A DNA stretch of 64,000 nt from the NCBI GenBank assembly GCA_963739335.1, contig CAVUAC010000071.1:24349-88348 (forward strand). The letters are read 5' to 3'. The translations under genes were made by a program, and so were the position numbers. Position 1 is the first letter of the stretch, and every line of letters begins with the position of its first letter. Origin of the DNA: UBA9647 sp963739335. GTDB lineage: Bacteria; Bacteroidota; Ignavibacteria; UBA10030. A model generated the notes under the pieces. It had not been told where the DNA came from. It did not search any database and saw nothing but the letters and a program-made list of their open reading frames with translations. Below, in pieces: positions 58,907 to 64,000 of this stretch.

Positions 58907-60119
58907 TCACACTGCCTGGTTTGTCTCAAGAAAACGGCGAATGCGTTCGAGCGAAACCTGCTCGTCCATCTTGATTTCCGTGCCGGTGAAGAGGGCACCG
59001 CGCACGTCAACTTCCTGAAAGGCGCCATACACCCGAAGATCACCGATATCAACAACTTTCCCTATGAGTTCAACGCTCTTGCGTTCGGCATTGAATTCTT
59101 CATCAAGATTGATACCAATATCAACCACAACCGGTGATATGTTGCTGGTTGCCGTCAACCACGCGTTCCGCAGAATGATGTCATAGAGGAATTCAGTATT
59201 GAACGGCAGCCGTTCATAGATATCGAGATCGGCGGCTTGGTACTCCTCGGTCGCAAGAGAGTACATCATCGTCAGAAGCGCAACATAGTTCAACTTCCGG
59301 ATGAACATTTTTTCCCGATCACCGGCCCAGCCGCCGGATTCCACCAGCACGGTGCTGGTGCCCCACTTCTGGATGTTGTCGCCAAAGGCACACGGCTCGA
59401 AGGTATCATCGTATTTTGAGACATTGTCGGGAATAAACTGGTGCAACACCGATGCAATGGTTGCTGCGACCTTCTTTGCCGGCAGGCGGACCACGTTGTC
59501 CGAGCGTGATTCATCAAATGCGGGCGCAAGGAGGGCAATCGCACTCACATTCTTCGAGTTCCCCACGGTGTAACGCGGATCTTGATCGTGGAGGTTAAAC
59601 CCAAAGTGCGGCTGGTACGTGTCCCGCGTTTCTTTTAGGATCCGGGCCTCCGGTGTCCCAAGCGTTAGCGCGTCGCGGTTCAAATCAATTGCTTGTGCTG
59701 TACGGCGCTGGAAATGTTCCGCGCCGTCAGGATTCAGCATGGGGATGACTAGAAGGCTCAGTTTTTGCAGAACTGTTCGCGTGACAGCGTGCTCGCTCTC
59801 TCGAACAAAGAACTTCAGAATGTCCAGCAGTGCCATGGTCGCAGTCGATTCGTCGCCGTGCATCTGGGACCAGAGCAAAACCCTTACCTTCCCGTTCCCG
59901 AGCTTGAGCAGTGAGATGGTCCGCCCCTCCGCTGACCGACCCAGGGGTGTCATGGTGAAGAGGTTTTTCGCCGCGCAACGGCTCCAGCCAGCGAAGCATA
60001 TCGGCCTGTGTGAACCGCCGGGAAGTAATCTCGGACATTCGGTGGTACGCATATGTGTCAAAAAGTTCCTGAGCTATGGCGGCCCGCGCCGCTGAAGCGC
60101 CGGACTGAGAATTGTTCAT
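58907..60119 (-). pseudogene. M14-family zinc carboxypeptidase, interrupted by one extra A
   Basis: Starts at ATG 60119 (MNNSQSGASAARAAIAQELF) and runs to ADMLRWLEPLRGE. The frame then changes, and the rest reads NLFTMTPLGRSAEGRTISLL, the zinc motif QMHGDESTATMALL, MLNPDGAEHF, NLHDQDPRYTVG with the third ligand, and VLVESGGW with the catalytic Glu. Reducing the A5 run at 59964-59968 (T5 on the plus strand) to four restores RGENLFTMTPLG and about 403 residues. All catalytic residues are intact. No signal peptide is visible, so it may act in the cytosol on murein or other peptides. Homopolymer error is the simplest explanation. Confidence 0.85.
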
Positions 60120-60375
60120 ATCAATAATGTGCGATGTTGTTTTGAGAATGGTGAATGGTTGGGGAACCAAATCAATGAGACTGCATCCCCGGGCCCCAAA
60201 GTGCATTTTGCTATTCCACCGTTAAGATAGTGCGAAATTACGTAAAGCGCACGGGTAACGGATTCCGCTCTTTTTCATGCGGTATTTGTTCTGCGGGAAA
60301 TCCCGGCAGAGCCGGGGAGCTCATTTCCGCTGGACCCTCTCGGGGGAAGAAATCCTGACCAGGCGAGCAAAACAA

Positions 60376-60402
60376 AAAGGTCGAACTCATCATTCGACCT
60401 TT
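60376..60402 (-). terminator. Strong intrinsic terminator of the outer-membrane protein gene
   Basis: On the minus strand AAAGGTCGAA and TTCGACCTTT form a perfect ten-base stem with a seven-base loop, followed by TTGTTTTG. It lies 31 bases after the stop at 60433. The rest of 60120-60432 shows no gene. Confidence 0.88.
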
Positions 60403-60432
60403 CCGGAAATTCCACAATAATTTTGACAACCC

Positions 60433-62130
60433 TTAGAAGGGTCGCGCGAAACGGAAGATAAAGCGGGCAGGTTCACTGATGTCCGTGCGCCATACAAACG
60501 CAAGCCGGAATGCGCCACTGCGCGATGCGATACCGACACCCACGTCGTGTCTGAAATCCGAAAACTTGATGCCATCAAAGCCATCCGTCCACGCAGCAGT
60601 GGTTGGCATCGAACGTACAAGCCCCGCATCGGTCAGCACGAGAAGATTGATTCCCCGCATCAACCAGCTCGGCCAGAAACTGAGATCGCCAAGAAAGTCA
60701 GCATTGACAATGAACTCGGCGTTCATCAGGATCATTCTGTTTCCCGCTTCTCCCTTAAAGGGATAACCTTGCAGCGTTCCGAGGCCGCCGATCTCAAACG
60801 TCTTCTGCAATGGTAGCCTTCCATCGGCACTGCCGACCCGGAAACGAACGTTGAAATTATCGTATCGGCCCAAGGGTTGGTACCGACCGATGTCGGCCAC
60901 ATAACGATCAAAGCCGAAATCGCCGCCAAGATTCTTATCGGCAAACTCTGCCGTCGCCAGAACGCTCCACCCCTCAGGACCATAGATGGTTGTCGTCACG
61001 GTGCTCACGCCTGCACTCGCGACGATGCTTCGCAACCTGGCTGTATCAATAGCCGGATTCGGACGAAAGACCTTGTTTCCTCCAAACAGGGACCACTCCG
61101 TTCGATTATCCATCGACTTGTACTCGTCTGCCAAATATCCGACCTTGACCTGGCCGGTCAGATAGTCCTGCTGCACAGCATAGCCGATGTTGGCGCCAAT
61201 GCCATCCCGGCGAAAGTAGTCTCGAAAATCTTCATGAATGAGGAATGCTGCTGCCGTGTTTTCATTGACACCGATAAGCCAGTCATCTTTGGTATCGGTC
61301 AGGCTGTGTCCCTCGACTTCGAGTTCGATGATCTGCCCGTCATCGAACGCGAACTGCCTGCTCAGTCCAAGGTTGCCGCGCCAGTTGTGCGATCTGAACC
61401 CATAGCCAACTGATCCGTACAGACTGTACTCCCGTCGGCCGTCCCAGTAGTATCGCTTTTCAGAACCGAGCCCCAGAAAGATACCTTCGACCCGATTGTA
61501 CCGGAAGATGACATTATCAAGGTTGGTTGTCTCGCTGACCCAGTTTGCATTGAGTCGTGTAGAGGTTCGTCGAAAATCTTTTTCCGGCTCACGGTACGCC
61601 TTTTCTTTCGTCGAACTCGATTTATCGATGTATCCAACGACAACAGCATCGTCATCCTTGTTGACCTCGCCGTTGATCACTTTGACGTTTCCCTTGACGT
61701 ATGCACCGTCACGCAGAAAGAGATCGCCGCCCACAACGAGGATGTCACCGTTGATCCTTCCGTAGACGGTCAGGTTACCCGCCTTGACGATGACGTTCGA
61801 GTTCACGGTATCGCCCTTCTGGATAACGGCGTTGCCTTGATACGTGACACTGCTGTCCTCACCAACAATTGCGACGTTGTTGTCCGCTCGTGCTTTCTTT
61901 GAGCGCACAAGTTTCAGTCCGTCTGCCCGCATAGCTGTCTCGTCGGTGCGACCTGAGAACTCTCTCTCAATCTGACTAATGACATCCTCAACAATCGCAC
62001 TGATGCGTTCACTCAAACTCTCGTGTTTATCGGTCGATGAGGTTTCTTGGTTGTCGGATTGGGCTGTCGTTGTGCCCACGATGAAAGTGGTACACAGAAG
62101 AACGACAAAAAGTCTGGAGAGTCGATTCAT
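60433..62130 (-). CDS. Outer-membrane Omp85-like barrel protein with N-terminal bactofilin-like domain
   Basis: A 565-residue exported protein. A signal peptide (LFVVLLCTTFIVGTTTAQ) is followed by a charged helix. Residues about 90-170 have bactofilin-like beta-helix repeats (GNAVIQKGDTVNSNVIVKAG, YGRINGDILVVGGDL, GAYVKGNVKVING). From about 190 to the end is a transmembrane beta barrel. Near its end GGLGTLQGYPFKGEAGNRM corresponds to the Omp85/TpsB motif (usually VRGY; the Arg is Gln here). The last residue is Phe (FRFARPF), the usual BAM recognition signal. No POTRA domain is visible. It may display or anchor a polymer-forming module at the periplasmic face. Confidence 0.8.
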   Translation of the reverse strand: MNRLSRLFVVLLCTTFIVGTTTAQSDNQETSSTDKHESLSERISAIVEDVISQIEREFSGRTDETAMRADGLKLVRSKKARADNNVAIVGEDSSVTYQGNAVIQKGDTVNSNVIVKAGNLTVYGRINGDILVVGGDLFLRDGAYVKGNVKVINGEVNKDDDAVVVGYIDKSSSTKEKAYREPEKDFRRTSTRLNANWVSETTNLDNVIFRYNRVEGIFLGLGSEKRYYWDGRREYSLYGSVGYGFRSHNWRGNLGLSRQFAFDDGQIIELEVEGHSLTDTKDDWLIGVNENTAAAFLIHEDFRDYFRRDGIGANIGYAVQQDYLTGQVKVGYLADEYKSMDNRTEWSLFGGNKVFRPNPAIDTARLRSIVASAGVSTVTTTIYGPEGWSVLATAEFADKNLGGDFGFDRYVADIGRYQPLGRYDNFNVRFRVGSADGRLPLQKTFEIGGLGTLQGYPFKGEAGNRMILMNAEFIVNADFLGDLSFWPSWLMRGINLLVLTDAGLVRSMPTTAAWTDGFDGIKFSDFRHDVGVGIASRSGAFRLAFVWRTDISEPARFIFRFARPF

Positions 62131-62332
62131 GGCTTCACCTTGAAGAATGAAGAATGTGGACGAACCATCTAAACCTACGCTCTTTTCTCAAGAAAAGTTG
62201 CGTATCTGATGCCAGGAGCGGAGCCTGGATCCCTTGCGGATCGTAGTGATTCCCATGATTCTGTCCAGATTTCCAAACGGTGCGAATTTTTGTATATTGA
62301 GCCTTGAAATCGACCCCATGAACGAGGCATCC

Positions 62333-63049
62333 ATGCGCTTAGCCATTAATATTGACCACATCGCGACGCTACGTAACGCCCGTGGAGGACAAGAGCCTGA
62401 TCCTGTCAACGCGGCCCGGATTTGTGAGGCAGCAGGCGCTCGCGGCATTGTCTGCCATCTTCGCGAGGACCGGCGCCATATCCGGGACGCAGATGTCCAC
62501 AACCTGCGAAGGACCATCACAACCAAGCTGGACCTCGAGATGGCAGCAACCGATGGGATCATCCGTGTCGCGGTCCAGGTTGTTCCTGATCTCGTAACGC
62601 TCGTTCCTGAACATCGACGCGAACTTACTACAGAAGACGGGCTCGACGTCATCGCGAACAGGCATCATTTGGAAGAAGCCATCAAGACCTTCCATGAGCA
62701 CAAGATTTCTGTAAGCCTTTTCGTCAATCCGGTCCGCGAGCAGATTGAAGCTGCAAAGGAAATCGGTACTGACGTGATAGAGATTCATACCGGTGAATAC
62801 GCCGAAGCACAAAGCGCCCACGAGCAGCAGGAGCTCCTCACCCACATCCAAGATGCTGCTTCGCTTGCCAAGTCGTTCGGCCTGGGCGTCAATGCAGGTC
62901 ATGGGCTAAACTACTCGAATGTGGCCCCGATCGCTGCCATTCGAGAGATCGACGAGCTGAGCATTGGCTATGCGGTCATTGTTCGCGCAATGTTTGCAGG
63001 CCTGGACCGGGCGGTCAAAGAGATGCTCACCTTCGTGCAGCGCAGCTAG
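62333..63049 (+). CDS. pdxJ: Pyridoxine 5'-phosphate synthase
   Basis: TIM-barrel enzyme condensing 1-deoxyxylulose 5-phosphate with 3-amino-2-oxopropyl phosphate in the DXP-dependent vitamin B6 route. The 238 residues fit exactly. Motifs: RLAINIDHIATLRNARGG, CHLREDRRHIRDADV, VSLFVNPVREQIEAAKE, IEIHTGEYA and LGVNAGHGLNYSNV. Start ATG 62333 has GAGG five bases upstream; an in-frame ATG at 62318 is less likely. PLP made by this route serves hisC and the dehydratase in this window. No pdxA is present here. Confidence 0.96.
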   Translation: MRLAINIDHIATLRNARGGQEPDPVNAARICEAAGARGIVCHLREDRRHIRDADVHNLRRTITTKLDLEMAATDGIIRVAVQVVPDLVTLVPEHRRELTTEDGLDVIANRHHLEEAIKTFHEHKISVSLFVNPVREQIEAAKEIGTDVIEIHTGEYAEAQSAHEQQELLTHIQDAASLAKSFGLGVNAGHGLNYSNVAPIAAIREIDELSIGYAVIVRAMFAGLDRAVKEMLTFVQRS

Positions 63050-63327
63050 CGCTGCTCCGCATTCTTCGGCAACGCCCTTACCGCCTGAGGTCTAGGACTG
63101 ATAGTTCTTTGGCTTGCTTGCTGCATTCGGGCCAGTCGACGCCAAGACAGACTGCAGGAGAAACCAAACGTCAGGCCTTGCTGTTGAAGAACGAAGCCAC
63201 CTTGTTTCAACACGGCAGCCTGCTCGCTTCCATTTCTCCTTTCTATGATATCAGGTACCAATTTCGCGGACCATTATTGAAGAAGACCAGCAAACCTATT
63301 TCCACTTCACAAATGCGGAGAGCCCCC

Positions 63328-64000
63328 ATGCTCAGAAAGACATACTTGCTATCCGTCCTTCTCAGCGTCGCTTCCTTCGCCACAATGGCGCAGGAAGGAT
63401 TTTCCCTGTTCACAAAAGACTTTCCACCCGAGGAATTCACTAGTCGCCGCGCCGGAATCTACGACGCCATCGGCCCTACCGCCATCGCGCTCGTCCAGGG
63501 AGCACCCAGTCCTGCAGGCTACGTTCGTTTCCGGCAGTCGAATGAATTCTATTACCTCTGCGGTATCGAAACGCCCCATTCGTATCTTCTGCTCGATGGA
63601 TCACGCCGCCGCGCCTCGCTCTACCTGCCTCATCGCAACGAGGGACGTGAACGCGCCGAAGGCAAAACGCTCTCAGCGGAGGACGAAAGCCTGATCAAGC
63701 AGCTCTCCGGCATCGATGCCGTGTATGGCGTTGATCTTCTGCCGGAACATCTCGCCCGATTCGCATGGGCTGGCTCCTTGCGAACCATGTTCACACCGTT
63801 CAGTCCGGCAGAAGGTTTTGCCATGAGCCGGGATCTTGCTGTACGAGCAAATGGAGAGTCCGCCGGTGATTTCTTCGACGGACGAGCTTCCCGTGAGGGC
63901 AACCTGATTCAATTGATACGGCTGCACTTCCCACAGTTTGAAATACGAGACCTTACACCGACGCTGGATCAGCTTCGCCTCATCAAGAGTCCACGGCTAA
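63328..64000 (+). CDS. Secreted aminopeptidase P-family protein, N-terminal part (3' end outside window)
   Basis: The frame opens at ATG 63328 and stays open to the end of the window (224 codons). A signal peptide (KTYLLSVLLSVASFATMAQ) is followed by an AMP_N domain: FTSRRAGIYDAIGPTAIALVQG, FRQSNEFYYLCGIETPHSYLLL, SLYLPHRNEGRERAEG and, at the edge, LDQLRLIKSPRL, the junction before the metal-binding pita-bread domain. That domain lies beyond the window, so activity cannot be judged. An in-frame ATG at 63313 is an alternative start. It joins the set of exported peptidases seen at 37179-42462. The 278 bases before it (63050-63327) show nothing convincing. Confidence 0.88.
   Translation, partial: MLRKTYLLSVLLSVASFATMAQEGFSLFTKDFPPEEFTSRRAGIYDAIGPTAIALVQGAPSPAGYVRFRQSNEFYYLCGIETPHSYLLLDGSRRRASLYLPHRNEGRERAEGKTLSAEDESLIKQLSGIDAVYGVDLLPEHLARFAWAGSLRTMFTPFSPAEGFAMSRDLAVRANGESAGDFFDGRASREGNLIQLIRLHFPQFEIRDLTPTLDQLRLIKSPRL

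Noticed and set aside
63046..63261. 71-codon minus-strand frame between pdxJ and the aminopeptidase gene
   Set aside because: No ribosome site or recognisable domain; it overlaps the 3' end of pdxJ by a few bases.
1..64000. tRNA, rRNA, CRISPR arrays, prophage or toxin-antitoxin and anti-phage loci
   Set aside because: Reading both strands gave no cloverleaf-like T-loop boxes, no regularly spaced repeats and no gene of those families. A dedicated search with tRNAscan, Infernal and defence-system profiles would be the decisive test.

Overview
The window is about 64 kb of gene-dense bacterial DNA of moderate GC content. It suggests a Gram-negative member of the Bacteroidota/Chlorobiota (FCB) group, possibly Ignavibacteria- or Kryptonia-like. 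This is inferred from gene content: an S46 dipeptidyl-peptidase, PbpC with alpha-2-macroglobulin, an Omp85-like barrel protein, a lone bacillithiol-transferase-type DinB protein and a solo AmmeMemoRadiSam enzyme. No rRNA, tRNA or CRISPR array was seen, so the placement is tentative.

Bases 1-13170 hold the end of a DNA-repair methyltransferase gene and then a long minus-strand series: an MBL-fold lipoprotein, an aspartoacylase-like protein, small membrane and SRPBCC proteins, YetF, a degenerate exo/endonuclease-fold lipoprotein, an alcohol dehydrogenase, Ada, a Tat-exported GH36-like hydrolase, a SET-domain protein, a methyltransferase and a DUF3788 protein. At 13333-14678 sits a complete IS110-family element. 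Its long left non-coding end folds like a bridge RNA, and its guide segments match the flanking target and the element's own end. Next come amrS, a macA-macB export operon (16124-19670), a 52-residue cysteine-rich protein, nfo, anmK, a TetA-like transporter, a TPR protein, a BFN/DUF151 nuclease-like protein, etfAB and a threonine dehydratase gene with a frameshift.

The centre (28549-35902) is a full histidine operon: a TrpR-like regulator, then hisG (frameshifted), hisD, hisC, hisB (bifunctional), hisH, hisA, hisF and hisIE, mostly with short overlaps. An 18-bp palindrome ends exactly at the start codon of the regulator, and a related one ends exactly at the start codon of hisG. This looks like an autoregulated histidine repressor circuit.

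Bases 35908-45023 carry an ACT protein, an NAD(P)-binding protein, secreted peptidases (M28, S46 with a DPP11-type specificity residue, S9), a decayed gene fragment, DedA, RidA and BstA-like DinB. Bases 45240-53377 hold pbpC and a thioester-bearing alpha-2-macroglobulin, the usual periplasmic defence pair. The rest has a GNAT enzyme, a TIGR00300 (LOR/SDH) protein, another DinB protein, a phosphoesterase, an ECF sigma factor with its membrane-bound ZAS anti-sigma (frameshifted), an M14 carboxypeptidase (frameshifted), a bactofilin-like/Omp85-like outer-membrane protein, pdxJ and the start of a secreted aminopeptidase P.

Five genes are broken by a single-base indel, four of them explained by one extra base in a short homopolymer. 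This may reflect assembly error rather than decay and should be settled before the genes are called dead.
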